NCBI GenBank assembly: GCA_035937155.1 | Contig: DASYVJ010000096.1 | Location: forward strand, 3,792-67,791 | Direction of reading: 5' to 3' | DNA: 64,000 nt | Origin: Palsa-870 sp035937155 | GTDB taxonomy: Bacteria > Chloroflexota > Dormibacteria > Dormibacterales > Dormibacteraceae | Part shown: piece after piece, positions 38,056 to 46,492 of the stretch | Position numbering within the stretch: position 1 is the stretch's first letter | Layout: the number at the start of each line of letters is the position of its first letter | Made by a program: the position numbers and the translations under genes | The notes under the pieces: model-generated | What the model was told of the DNA's origin: nothing | The model's database searches: none | What the model saw: the letters and a program-made list of their open reading frames with translations, nothing else

Positions 38056-38655
38056 GTGGTGTCCGACACACCCGAGGAAGTCCCCTCCCAGGAAATCACT
38101 CCACCAGAGGCCGGCGCCTCGTCGGCCGAACGACCTGCCAAGTCCGGCCGTTCGCGCCGTAAGCGGAAGTCAGGCCGCTCGGAGGGTCGCGCCTCTCAGT
38201 TCTGGATGGTCGTCAGCTCGCCGGATAACTTCCGCAAGACGCGCGAGCACGGATTCACGATCCAGGGTCTCAAGAGCCGGCACCGCCGGCGCGTTGAAAC
38301 GATGCACGTCGGCGATCGAATCCTCTACTACGTGACGGGCAGAATGGCGTTTGCCGCAACCGTGACCGTCGCCTCGCCGATGTATGAGGACCACACGCCC
38401 ATCTGGCGATCGGCGCGGCGTGACGAGGACTACCCCTGGCGCGTCCACATCAGGTCGGACATCGTGCTCGAAGACGCCGATTGGGTACCGGCCAAGGAGC
38501 TGGCATACCGCCTCGATTACGTCCGCAAGTGGCCGCCCGAACACTGGACGCTTGCCTTCCAGGGTCACATCCACGCGCTGCCACGCACGGATTTCGGGAT
38601 CCTCGAAGACGAGCTCGCGCGCAGCGCGCGGCGCAGGAGATCCCTGGCCGGCTGA
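38056..38655 (+). CDS. EVE domain protein
   Basis: After a basic, disordered 48-residue leader (SAERPAKSGRSRRKRKSGRSEGR), residues 49-190 form an EVE domain: FWMVVSSPDNFRKTREHGFTIQGLKSRHRRRVETMHVGDRILYYVTGRMAFAATVTVAS, then WRVHIRSDIVLED. EVE domains belong to the PUA superfamily and read modified bases in RNA or DNA; bacterial members occur in restriction and tRNA-modification contexts. Here the neighbours are ordinary genes, so no defence role is implied. Start GTG 38056; likely an operon with the upstream DinB gene. Confidence 0.85.
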   Translation: MVSDTPEEVPSQEITPPEAGASSAERPAKSGRSRRKRKSGRSEGRASQFWMVVSSPDNFRKTREHGFTIQGLKSRHRRRVETMHVGDRILYYVTGRMAFAATVTVASPMYEDHTPIWRSARRDEDYPWRVHIRSDIVLEDADWVPAKELAYRLDYVRKWPPEHWTLAFQGHIHALPRTDFGILEDELARSARRRRSLAG

Positions 38656-38673
38656 GAAGGTTGTCGCCCTAGG

Positions 38674-39150
38674 TTGAAGACCCTCAAGCGGATCTACCAC
38701 TTTCACTTCGCGAACGAGCGCAGGGAACGTCTCTTTCTTGCCTCGCTCAGCTTCCTCGTGACTTTCGGGATCGTGCGCGGCATCACCCACCTCATCCGAG
38801 CCGGCGTCGGCCCGTTCCATAACGTCTCGAGCGGCGGCCTGCACATCCATCATCTCGTGTGGGGCATCCTCCTACTGCTGATCGTCGGCTACGTCTGGTT
38901 GATCGAAGAAGGCACAGGTTCCAACTGGCTTGCCAGCGTCACCGCGATCGCCTACGGCGTCGGCGCAGCGCTGACCCTCGACGAGTTCGCGCTGTGGCTC
39001 AACCTGCAGGACGTCTACTGGACGGGGCCCGGCCGGGTGAGCATCGACGCGGTGGTGATCTTCGGCGCCGGGCTGTCGATCGGCATCTGGGGCGGGCCCT
39101 TCCTACGCGAAGTGGCAGAACACTTCGTCAGGCGGCAAAAGGCAGCCTGA
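38674..39150 (+). CDS. Conserved integral membrane protein with HIHH motif
   Basis: The 158-residue protein has four or five membrane segments. A polar N-terminus (LKRIYHFHFANERRERL) is followed by helices, with a conserved-looking GGLHIHHLVWGILLLL and DEFALWLNLQDVYW. The His cluster and acidic residues near membrane ends could bind metal. I recall similar proteins in Actinobacteria annotated only as integral membrane proteins. Start is TTG 38674, with CCCTAGG before it and no Shine-Dalgarno. It is 18 nt after the EVE gene. Confidence 0.68.
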   Translation: MKTLKRIYHFHFANERRERLFLASLSFLVTFGIVRGITHLIRAGVGPFHNVSSGGLHIHHLVWGILLLLIVGYVWLIEEGTGSNWLASVTAIAYGVGAALTLDEFALWLNLQDVYWTGPGRVSIDAVVIFGAGLSIGIWGGPFLREVAEHFVRRQKAA

Positions 39151-39196
39151 CGAGTGTCACAAAGGCAGCACCAGCGGTGCTTCTCTTGTAGTGGGC

Positions 39197-39730
39197 ATGA
39201 ATCTCGGAGTGAGACCGGTGGCGAGCGTCCGTCCTGACGACGAGTCGTTCGAAGCCCTGTTCACAGCCGAATATGGTCGGGTGGCGGGCATCGCCAACCG
39301 TGTGCTCGCGGACCCGCACGAGGCTGAAGACGTGGCGCAGGAGGTCTTCATCGACTTCCACCGTCTCCACTCGGCAAGTGCCCAGTACGCGCCGGCCTGG
39401 CTGCACCGCGCGGCCGCGCACGCCGCGCTCAACCGCCTGCGCGGCGCCCGGCGCCGGCAGCGGCGCGAGGTGGCACAGGCCGCCGAGGACACGGATCGAA
39501 CCGTCGATCCGCAAAAGCTCCTCGAGGTGAGCGAGGACCGCCGCGAGCTACGTCAGGCCCTCGCCCGCTTGGCGCCCAAGCCCGCAGCGGTGCTCGTGCT
39601 CCGCGCGAGCGGTCTCAGCTATGCGGAAGTCGCCCAGGCGCTCGGCGTCGGTATTGGTCAGGTCGGAACACTGTTAAGGCGCGCGGAAGCCGCGCTGCGC
39701 AAGGAGGTCGTTCGTGGCACATCTATCTGA
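39197..39730 (+). CDS. ECF RNA polymerase sigma factor
   Basis: The 177-residue protein shows region 2 (FEALFTAEYGRVAGIANRVLADPHEAEDVAQEVFIDFHRL) and region 4 (LARLAPKPAAVLVLRASGLSYAEVAQALGVGIGQVGTLLRRAEAAL). Region 4's recognition helix is unusual (GIGQVGTLLRR rather than GTVKSRL), so the promoter sequence may be distinctive. ATG 39197 and GTG 39191 are both possible. It overlaps the start of its anti-sigma gene by 17 nt. Confidence 0.87.
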   Translation: MNLGVRPVASVRPDDESFEALFTAEYGRVAGIANRVLADPHEAEDVAQEVFIDFHRLHSASAQYAPAWLHRAAAHAALNRLRGARRRQRREVAQAAEDTDRTVDPQKLLEVSEDRRELRQALARLAPKPAAVLVLRASGLSYAEVAQALGVGIGQVGTLLRRAEAALRKEVVRGTSI

Positions 39731-40811
39731 GGGAACGCTGCGCCGGATGGTCGACGAGCCGGAGGCTCACGGCGGCGACGCGCGCCATTTCGAAACCTGC
39801 GCCGAGTGCCAGGCCCGGTACAAGACCGTGGCCGCCGACGCTCGCGCCATCACCAGCCTGCTGGCCGCGCCCGAGCTCAAGCTCGACGTCGCGTCCGCTT
39901 TCAACCGTGTGCGGAGCGCACCTGCCGCGCGCCCGAGGTTCGGGTTCCGGCTCCCGGTGGTCCGGCCCGGCTCTCGTCCGATGGTGCTCGCCTTCGCGGC
40001 AGCAGTTGCGGCCATCGCATTGCTCGCGACCGCGATCGCGGAAGACAAGAACACCTTCACGCCTCAAACGCTCACGCCTGTCCCGGTGACGATGGCTGAC
40101 ATGGAGTCGCTGTCCCAGCTCAGCGCCTACGGGACCGTCTCGTGGACGAAGCAGCCGCAGCTGCAGGTGGTCACCAGCGCAGCGGAGGCGAAGACCATCT
40201 CCGGCTTGCAGGTACCGGCTGTCGCCGATCTGCCGGCAGGCGTCTCAACGACCGTGACATACGCGGCTATGCCGCAAGCGGTTGCGGTCTTCACGTTCAG
40301 CAAGGACAAGGCAGCCGCTGCCGCAGCGCAGGCCGGCAAGACGCTGCCCGCGCTCCCGGCGGGTATGGAGGGCGCGCAGCTCACCGTGACGGTTGGTCCA
40401 GCGGTGGCTGAGATCTACGGCAACATGAACAAGCCGGCGGCTTCCTCGGACATCAGCCAGCTCGGCCTGCCTCAGCTGGTCGTCGCGGCAACGACTGCGC
40501 CCGTGGCCACCTCGTCGCAGGTGACCGTGAAGCAGCTCGAGGACTACCTGATCGCTCAGCCCGGCATCTCGGCCGAGCTGAAAGCGGCGATCAAGGCGAT
40601 CGGCGATCCCAGCACGACGCTGCCGGTCCCGATCCCGGTCCAGTTCGCGACATCGTCATCCGTGACGGTCCAGGGCGTCCAGGGCATCGCGCTTGGCGAC
40701 AACACCGGCGTCGGCGCCGGGGTGATCTGGGTCAAGAACGGCGTCGTCTACGGGGTCGTCGGAACGATCAAGAAATCAGATGCAGAAGACATCGCTAACC
40801 ATTTGACCTGA
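39714..40811 (+). CDS. Membrane-anchored anti-sigma factor with zinc-binding motif
   Basis: The 365-residue protein begins with a ZAS-like anti-sigma region (LSEGTLRRMVDEPEAHGGDARHFETCAECQARYKT) with the HxxxCxxC zinc motif, followed by one membrane helix (about 88-107, MVLAFAAAVAAIALLATAIA) and a long extracytoplasmic part rich in Val, Thr and Ala (repeated TVTV, VPVPI patterns) with no known domain. It should inhibit the overlapping ECF sigma factor. The ABC transporter pair 23 nt downstream may be part of the same transcript, making an exporter a likely ECF target. Confidence 0.82.
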   Translation: MAHLSEGTLRRMVDEPEAHGGDARHFETCAECQARYKTVAADARAITSLLAAPELKLDVASAFNRVRSAPAARPRFGFRLPVVRPGSRPMVLAFAAAVAAIALLATAIAEDKNTFTPQTLTPVPVTMADMESLSQLSAYGTVSWTKQPQLQVVTSAAEAKTISGLQVPAVADLPAGVSTTVTYAAMPQAVAVFTFSKDKAAAAAAQAGKTLPALPAGMEGAQLTVTVGPAVAEIYGNMNKPAASSDISQLGLPQLVVAATTAPVATSSQVTVKQLEDYLIAQPGISAELKAAIKAIGDPSTTLPVPIPVQFATSSSVTVQGVQGIALGDNTGVGAGVIWVKNGVVYGVVGTIKKSDAEDIANHLT

Positions 40812-40834
40812 GCAGGCGTTATAGCCTGCACTCA
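40809..40834 (+). promoter_or_regulatory. Hairpin directly before the ABC ATPase start codon
   Basis: CTGAGCAGGC-gttata-GCCTGC(a)CTCAG forms an 11-bp stem with one bulge that ends at the base before GTG 40835. The place where a Shine-Dalgarno would be is inside the stem. It may attenuate between the anti-sigma gene and the transporter, or TTATAG in the loop may be a -10 element of a leaderless transcript. Confidence 0.4.
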
Positions 40835-41797
40835 GTGGCAGACGTAATAGAAGAGACAAAAGCGGCCGCTCCGGAACGGGCGGCCGCTGCGACTCATCCG
40901 GCGATCCAGACCGTCAACCTCTCGAAGCGATTCGGGCGCACGGTCGCGCTCGCCGGCCTCTCGATGACGGTTCCGCGCGGCGAGGTGTTCGGGTTCCTCG
41001 GTCCGAACGGAGCGGGCAAGACAACATCGGTGAAGCTTCTGCTCGGGCTCCTGAAGCCAACCTCAGGCGAAGCCTGGTTGCTCGGCCGCCCGATCGGCGA
41101 CCTGCAGACCCGGCGCCGGATCGGCTACCTGCCCGAGCTCTTCCGTTACCAGGGCTGGCTGACGGCCCGCGAAGTCCTCGCCCTGCACTGCGAGCTCGCG
41201 CCGCTGCCGCGCGCGAGCTGGAACGACGAGATCACGACGGCACTCGAGACGGTCGGCCTGACGGATCGCGCCAAGGATCGAGTGAGCACGTTTTCTAAAG
41301 GCATGCAGCAGAGGCTCGGCCTCGGCGCTGCGCTGCTCGGCGAGCCGGAGCTCGTCTTTCTCGACGAGCCGACGTCGGCCCTCGATCCGGTCGGACGGCA
41401 TGATGTCCGCGAGATCATTCGCGGCCTGGCCTCTCGAGGCACGGCGGTGTTTCTCAACTCGCACCTGCTCAGCGAAGTCGAGCAGGTGTGCGACCGCGTC
41501 GCTGTGGTTGACCACGGCCGCGTGATCGCCTCGGGGACGATGGACGAGCTGCTCAGCGGGACGGCTGTCAAGGTTCGGGTGGAGGGCCTCGACGCCGCCG
41601 CCAAGGTCAAGCTCTCGACCTTCGGAGATATCGACGATGAGGGCGACCAGCTCACATTCACGAAGCTCAAGGCGGATCGCGTGCCTGACCTGGTGTCGGC
41701 GATCATCGCGCTTGGCGGCCGTGTCTATGAGGTCGCGCCTCGGCACCAGACCCTGGAAGACCGCTTCCTTCAACTGCTCGAGGAAGAAGAGAAGTAA
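40835..41797 (+). CDS. ABC transporter ATP-binding protein
   Basis: The 320-residue ATPase has Walker A GPNGAGKTTSVKLLLGLL, a Q-loop region, the signature FSKGMQQRLGLGAALLGEPELVFLDEPTSALDP with Walker B, and the H-loop FLNSHLLSEVEQV. The signature FSKGM replaces LSGGQ, as in many ABC-2 type exporter ATPases. Residues 240-320 are the usual C-terminal regulatory part. The first 25 residues are Ala/Glu rich. It is followed by its permease with a 1-nt overlap (TAATG), forming an ABC-2 type exporter; the substrate (drug, lipid or polysaccharide) is unknown. Confidence 0.92.
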   Translation: MADVIEETKAAAPERAAAATHPAIQTVNLSKRFGRTVALAGLSMTVPRGEVFGFLGPNGAGKTTSVKLLLGLLKPTSGEAWLLGRPIGDLQTRRRIGYLPELFRYQGWLTAREVLALHCELAPLPRASWNDEITTALETVGLTDRAKDRVSTFSKGMQQRLGLGAALLGEPELVFLDEPTSALDPVGRHDVREIIRGLASRGTAVFLNSHLLSEVEQVCDRVAVVDHGRVIASGTMDELLSGTAVKVRVEGLDAAAKVKLSTFGDIDDEGDQLTFTKLKADRVPDLVSAIIALGGRVYEVAPRHQTLEDRFLQLLEEEEK

Positions 41798-42660
41798 TGC
41801 CTCCAGTCCTGGTCATCGCAAGGCTCACGATCCAGGAAACGTCCCGCCGGCGCCTGATCCTCGCGCTGGTGATCCTCACGCTGATCGTCGTCGGATTCTC
41901 AGCGTGGGGATTTAACAAGATCACGACGGTGACCAACTCTGCCGGCGCGACTCTTCCACCCGAGCAGGTTGCGCTGATCACCTCGCAGCTGCTCATCGTC
42001 GTCACGTTCATGTACAGCGGAGTGCTGGCCCTGAGCGCGGCAGTCGTCGCCGGACCGCTGATCTCGGGCGAGGTCGAGAGCGGTCTTCTGCTCTCGATGC
42101 TGGCCCGGCCCGTGCGTCGCAGAGAGGTCGTGATCGGCAAGTGGCTGGGACTGGGGGTCCTGATCGCGATCTACGCGGCCGGCTCGGCGTTTCTCGAGCT
42201 TGCCGCGGTCGATTGGGCGACCGGCTACCTGCCGCCGCACCCGATCCAACTGATGCTTTACGTAGGGGCGGAAGGCCTCGTGCTCCTCTCCCTCGGCCTG
42301 GCCCTGTCGACGCGACTTTCGGGCATCACGGGCGGAGTCATCGCGCTCGTCGCCTGGCTGATGGGTTGGATCGCGGGCGTCGTCGGGGACGTCGGTATCG
42401 GGCTGCAGAACCAGGCGGTGGAGAACGTCGGGGTGATCAGCCGTTTGCTGCTGCCGACCGATGGCCTGTGGCGCGGCGCCATCTATGCGATGGAGCCGGA
42501 CGCTTTCCTTGCCACGATGCGAGCCGCGGGCACCGTGGCTCGCGCCAACCCGTTTGCCGCGGTGGATCCGCCGCCGATCACCTTTCTCGCCTGGGTCGTG
42601 ATCTGGTTCGCGTTAATGCTGGCGCTGAGCATCTGGAGCTTCCGCACGAGGGAGATCTAA
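41797..42660 (+). CDS. ABC-2 type transporter permease
   Basis: The 287-residue protein has six membrane segments: LILALVILTLIVVGFSAWGF, QLLIVVTFMYSGVLALSAAVVAGPLI, WLGLGVLIAIYAAGSAFLELAAV, LMLYVGAEGLVLLSLGLALSTRL, GGVIALVAWLMGWIAGVVGDV and ITFLAWVVIWFALMLALSIWSF. The conserved ISGEVESGLLLSMLARPVRRREVVIGKWLG loop is typical for ABC-2 permeases and contacts the ATPase. Adjacent to and overlapping the ATPase gene; together they form the exporter. Confidence 0.9.
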   Translation: MPPVLVIARLTIQETSRRRLILALVILTLIVVGFSAWGFNKITTVTNSAGATLPPEQVALITSQLLIVVTFMYSGVLALSAAVVAGPLISGEVESGLLLSMLARPVRRREVVIGKWLGLGVLIAIYAAGSAFLELAAVDWATGYLPPHPIQLMLYVGAEGLVLLSLGLALSTRLSGITGGVIALVAWLMGWIAGVVGDVGIGLQNQAVENVGVISRLLLPTDGLWRGAIYAMEPDAFLATMRAAGTVARANPFAAVDPPPITFLAWVVIWFALMLALSIWSFRTREI

Positions 42661-42685
42661 GCAATTGCATGGCAGCAGGCCGGCT

Positions 42686-42763
42686 AATCCCCTCCCCCGT
42701 CAGGGGGCAATCAGTAAGTCCCATCCTCATCGCCGCTTTGCGCGCAGGGCTAGAGTGGGGGGC
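42686..42763. repeat. Dispersed palindromic repeat, type II copy 1
   Basis: The element starts with CCCCTCCCCC-gtca-GGGGG, continues CAATCAGTAAGTCCCATCC, TCGCCGCTTTGCGCGCAGGG and ends GTGGGGGGCGG. The same block, more than 90% identical over about 75 nt, is present at 51410-51483. It separates the ABC permease from the convergent glutamate dehydrogenase gene and could be a bidirectional terminator. Confidence 0.75.
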
Positions 42764-42769
42764 GGCGCC

Positions 42770-44041
42770 CTACGGGTATAACCCCCGTTCCCGAGTCGCG
42801 CCCGCCACGCGTGACACCGCCCGGCAGTACGCCGCCATGCGCATGTCCAACTTTTTCTCGAGCTTCGTCTTGAGGACTTCCGAGAATGCCCGCGAAAGAA
42901 TCGCCTTCAGCTTCTGGTTCACCTCGTGCTCGGACCAGAAGAACGACTGCAGGTCCTGCACCCACTCGAAGTAGGAAACCGTGACGCCGCCGGCGTTCGC
43001 GAGGATGTCCGGCACGACGAAGATGTCACGCTCGCGAAAGATCGCGTCGGCCTCTGGCGTGGTTGGTCCATTCGCGCCCTCGACGATGAGCTTCGCCTTC
43101 ACTTCGCGGGCATTGCGTGATGTGAGTTGATTGCCGATGGCGGCGGGCACGAGTAGATCGCAATCCACCGTTAGCAGTTCCTGGTTGCCGATCTCCTGCG
43201 CGCCCGGAAATCCTTTCAGCGTCTTCTCGCGCGCTCGATATTCGAGCACCCGCTTGATCGAAAGTCCCAGCGGGTTGTAGATGCCGCCGTAGTCCTCTGA
43301 TACCGCGACGATGGTGCAGCCCGACTCCTCGAGGAGCTTCGCGCTGATGCTCCCGACGTTGCCGAAGCCCTGCACCGCGACACGAGTCTGGTGTGGCAAC
43401 CGGCCGAGGTGCTCGAGCGCGGCCATCGCACAAATCGTCACGCCACGTCCGGTGGCCTCGATGCGGCCGAGCGAGCCGCCGACTTCGATCGGCTTGCCGG
43501 TCACGGAGGCTGGCGCGGAATAGCCGAGATGCATTGAAAGCGTGTCCATGATCCAGGCCATCGTCTGGCCGTCGGTGTTCACGTCAGGCGCGGGGATGTC
43601 GCGGTCCGCGCCGATGAGGATCGAGATCTCAGTTGCGAACCGGCGCGTCATGTGCTCGAGCTCGTTGAGCGAAAGCACTTTCGGGTTGACGATGATGCCG
43701 CCTTTTGCGCCGCCGAACGGGATGTTGACGACAGCGCATTTCCACGTCATCCACATGGCCAACGCCTTGACCTCGTTCAGCGAGACATCGGGGTGATAGC
43801 GGATGCCGCCCTTGGCCGGACCGCGGTTGATGTTGTGCTGCACGCGGTAGCCGGTGAACATGCGCAGATGCTGGTCGTCCATCTTCACCGGGAAGTTGCA
43901 AGTGAACTCGCGCTGCACCTCGCGTAGAACCTCGCGCAGCCACGGTTCGAGCTTGATGATCTCTGCCGCGTCGTCGAACTGTGACTGCGCGGTTCTCCAC
44001 TCGTCCGCTTCAACGGCTGCCTTGACCTGGGTGGCGCTCAC
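42770..44041 (-). CDS. Glu/Leu/Phe/Val dehydrogenase (glutamate dehydrogenase type)
   Basis: The 423-residue enzyme reversibly deaminates glutamate (or another amino acid) to the 2-oxo acid with NAD(P)+. The signature is VQHNINRGPAKGGIRYHPDVSLNEVKALAMWMTWKCAVVNIPFGGAKGGI with the catalytic Lys, and DIPAPDVNTDGQTMAWIMDT the second substrate-binding part; the dinucleotide fold is VAVQGFGNVGSISAKLL. Length fits the hexameric bacterial class. GTG 44041 overlaps the stop of the ThDP enzyme gene by 4 nt. With that gene and the asparaginase it forms an amino acid/nitrogen catabolic operon (46.4 to 42.8 kb). Confidence 0.92.
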   Translation of the reverse strand: MSATQVKAAVEADEWRTAQSQFDDAAEIIKLEPWLREVLREVQREFTCNFPVKMDDQHLRMFTGYRVQHNINRGPAKGGIRYHPDVSLNEVKALAMWMTWKCAVVNIPFGGAKGGIIVNPKVLSLNELEHMTRRFATEISILIGADRDIPAPDVNTDGQTMAWIMDTLSMHLGYSAPASVTGKPIEVGGSLGRIEATGRGVTICAMAALEHLGRLPHQTRVAVQGFGNVGSISAKLLEESGCTIVAVSEDYGGIYNPLGLSIKRVLEYRAREKTLKGFPGAQEIGNQELLTVDCDLLVPAAIGNQLTSRNAREVKAKLIVEGANGPTTPEADAIFRERDIFVVPDILANAGGVTVSYFEWVQDLQSFFWSEHEVNQKLKAILSRAFSEVLKTKLEKKLDMRMAAYCRAVSRVAGATRERGLYP

Positions 44042-45666
44042 ATCAGGACAGATGATCGCGGATATTCCGCGTCCGGATCACAGATAACGTTGATGCACGC
44101 CGGCAGCCCCGACTTGAACGCGCGTTCGATGGCCCGTCGGATCTCGTCGGGACGGTCTACGAGCTCGCCGTACCCTCCCAGGGCCTCGACGACCTTGTCG
44201 TACCGGGTCCGGTTGCCGAGGTCGGCGGCGATGCTCATCCCGAGCATGCTCTGCATCGGGTGCTTCTCCAGCGCCCAGATGCCGTTGTTGCCCACTACGC
44301 ACACGACCGGGATGCGATGCCGGACCATGGTGTCGAACTCCATCGCGGAGAAACCAATGGCTCCATCGCCTGAGAGCAGGAGTACCTGGCGGTCGGGGTG
44401 GGCGAGCTTGGCGGCCATCGCGTAGCCTGGCCCCGAGCCCAGGCAGCCAAATGGCCCCGGATCGATCCAGAGCCCCGGCCTGGGACGCTCCAGCAGGCGA
44501 CCGGCAAAGGATATGAAGTCGCCGCCATCGCCGACCAGGATCGCGTCCGGGTCACTGAAGCGGTCCACCTCGGCGATCAGCCGAGCCGGATGCACCGGCG
44601 ACGAGTCGGACCCAGTCATCGCCTCGTCGCGCTTGCGCGATGACGCCTCCGCCTCGCGCAGCCTCCCCAACCACGAGACGCGTTCGGAGGTACCGCCGAC
44701 CGCCTCTACCAGCGCCGACAGCGCGGCCTTCAGGTCGCCGTAGATCGCAACATCAGGTGCCCTGTTTTTGCGATGGTTGTCGACGTCGATGTAGACCAGG
44801 CGCGCGCCTTCCGCGAAGACGGGCGGCTGCCCATAGTTCAGACGGAAATCGAGCAGCGCACCTACGACGACGATGAGGTCGGCTTCGCCAAGCGCCGGTC
44901 CACGCGCACGCGGGAAGAACAGTGGATGGCCCGGAGGCAGCATTCCTCGCGCCATGCCGTTGACCGAAAGCGGCAGGTGCGCCACCTCGACCAGCTCTTT
45001 GAGCTCGGCCTCCGCATGCGCCCACCACACGCTGCCGCCCGCAATCACCGCCGGCCGCTCCGCCTCGCGGATCAATCTTGCGGCTTGCTGGACCAGGTCC
45101 GGATCCGGTGGCGGGCCCAGGTCAGGCGTCAGGTGCTCGGTCGCCTCCGGTATGTCCGCGGCCCCAAAGAAGACGTCGAGCGGGATGTCCATGAACGCTG
45201 GGCCGGTGCGCCGGCTGAGCGCCGCTCGCATGCACTCCGCTGCCACCGGGTAAGCCTCCTCCGGTGACGCTAGCGTTACGGCCTTCTTGGTCAGGCTCCG
45301 CACGACCTCGAGGTGGTCCATCTCCTGCAGCGACCCCATACCCCACCTCGCCACCGGCGCGCGCCCGCCGATGACGAACATCGGGCTGTCGCCCGACTGC
45401 GCCTGGGCGAGCGCCGACGCCGAGTTGGTCACCCCAGGCCCGGCGGTAACCGCCGCGACTCCGACCTGTCGGGTGACCTTCGCCCAACCCTCGGCCGCAA
45501 ACGCGGCGGACTGCTCGTGACGCACATCGATGATGCGGATGCCGTGCTCGGTCGCGCCGGTGAGGATGGGCCAGATGTGACCGCCGTTCAGGGTGAAGAG
45601 ATGACTGACGCCGGCGCGTTTGAGCGCCAGGGCGATTAGCTCGCCGGCATTGGCCGAGTCGCTCAT
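44038..45666 (-). CDS. Thiamin diphosphate enzyme, acetolactate synthase/oxalyl-CoA decarboxylase-like
   Basis: The 542-residue protein has the three ThDP domains: N-terminal PYR domain (LFTLNGGHIWPIL, VRHEQSAAFAAEGWAKVTRQVGVAAVTAGPGVTNSASALAQAQ, with the activating Glu of RHEQ), a central FAD/ADP-like domain, and a PP domain with the GDGAIGFSAMEFDTMVRHRIPVVCVVGNN motif (GDG...NN, Mg-ThDP binding). It decarboxylates or ligates a 2-oxo acid or acyl-CoA. The PYR motif and GGHIWPIL suggest a stand-alone, non-biosynthetic member. ATG overlaps the asparaginase stop by one base, and the GDH start overlaps its own stop; all three are one operon. Confidence 0.88.
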   Translation of the reverse strand: MSDSANAGELIALALKRAGVSHLFTLNGGHIWPILTGATEHGIRIIDVRHEQSAAFAAEGWAKVTRQVGVAAVTAGPGVTNSASALAQAQSGDSPMFVIGGRAPVARWGMGSLQEMDHLEVVRSLTKKAVTLASPEEAYPVAAECMRAALSRRTGPAFMDIPLDVFFGAADIPEATEHLTPDLGPPPDPDLVQQAARLIREAERPAVIAGGSVWWAHAEAELKELVEVAHLPLSVNGMARGMLPPGHPLFFPRARGPALGEADLIVVVGALLDFRLNYGQPPVFAEGARLVYIDVDNHRKNRAPDVAIYGDLKAALSALVEAVGGTSERVSWLGRLREAEASSRKRDEAMTGSDSSPVHPARLIAEVDRFSDPDAILVGDGGDFISFAGRLLERPRPGLWIDPGPFGCLGSGPGYAMAAKLAHPDRQVLLLSGDGAIGFSAMEFDTMVRHRIPVVCVVGNNGIWALEKHPMQSMLGMSIAADLGNRTRYDKVVEALGGYGELVDRPDEIRRAIERAFKSGLPACINVICDPDAEYPRSSVLM

Positions 45667-46409
45667 CAGTGAGCCATGGCGACTGGCATCGCCGGAGTGT
45701 TGAATGACGCTTTGGGCTCGCCCACGCGCCCGATCACGATGACTCCGCCAGAAGCATGCAACGCCTTTTCGAGCAGCACGACCGCTCCGCTCGCGACCGT
45801 TCCCGGGTCCATGCCGCGTTCAAGCTCGACCACCATCAGGCGGGCCAGCCCGAGCCGTATGAAAGCCTCGCCCTGGCCTGTGCCGCACACGGCGCCGAAG
45901 AGATCGTCGGCGTAGAACCCGGCGCCTGGAATCGGCGAGTCGCCGATGCGGCCTGGCAGCTTGCCGCTGATGCCGCCGGTGGAAACCCCGACTGCGAGGC
46001 GTCCGTCCGAATCTCGCGCCACCGCGCCCACGGTGTCGGCGCCGTGCAAGAGCTCCTGGCGCTTGCGATCGGTGATGAAAATCGCCGGGTCGCACATCTC
46101 GATCCCATGCTCGCGCGCGAAGCGTGAGGCTCCGTGGCCGGCCAGCAAGACATGCCTGCCGTCGCGCATGACCTCGAGCGCGAGATCGATCGGGTGACGC
46201 ACGTCTTTTAGCCCGGCGACCCCGCCCGCGCGCAGCTCCGCGCCTTCCATCACGCCGGCGTCCAGCTCCACCACACCGTCCAGGTTGAGACACGCCCCGA
46301 TGCCCGCGTTGAGGAGAGGCTCGTCTTCCATGAGGCGCACGGCCGCCACGACCGCTGCCAGGGCGCCGTCACCGATCGCAGACCAACCGGCGTCGCGTGC
46401 TCGCTCCAC
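45666..46409 (-). CDS. Isoaspartyl peptidase/L-asparaginase (Ntn-hydrolase, plant type)
   Basis: The protein is an Ntn-hydrolase that hydrolyses isoaspartyl dipeptides and asparagine after self-cleavage. The cleavage motif is HGADTVGAVARD, with Thr as nucleophile, followed by LAVGVSTGGISGKLPGRIGDSPIPGAGFYAD and VCGTGQGEAFIR. The usual N-terminus of the family, here LIVHGGAGPVPEGEG, is encoded in frame upstream (to about 46487) but no ATG, GTG or TTG precedes it after the last stop at about 46505; GTG 46409 is the only standard start and would cut off the first conserved strand. A CTG at 46487 or a GTA at 46496 may be used instead. First gene of the asparaginase-ThDP-GDH operon. Confidence 0.82.
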   Translation of the reverse strand: MERARDAGWSAIGDGALAAVVAAVRLMEDEPLLNAGIGACLNLDGVVELDAGVMEGAELRAGGVAGLKDVRHPIDLALEVMRDGRHVLLAGHGASRFAREHGIEMCDPAIFITDRKRQELLHGADTVGAVARDSDGRLAVGVSTGGISGKLPGRIGDSPIPGAGFYADDLFGAVCGTGQGEAFIRLGLARLMVVELERGMDPGTVASGAVVLLEKALHASGGVIVIGRVGEPKASFNTPAMPVAMAH

Positions 46410-46492
46410 GGCAGCCTGCCGGAGTGGGCCTTCCCCTTCCGGAACCGGCCCGGCGCCGCCGTGGACGATCAGCGCTGGCCGGGCCAGCGCCG

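Noticed and set aside
38056..38655. Defence island around the EVE domain gene
   Set aside because: Neighbours are DinB, a membrane protein and a sigma factor; no restriction, methylase or nuclease genes are adjacent.
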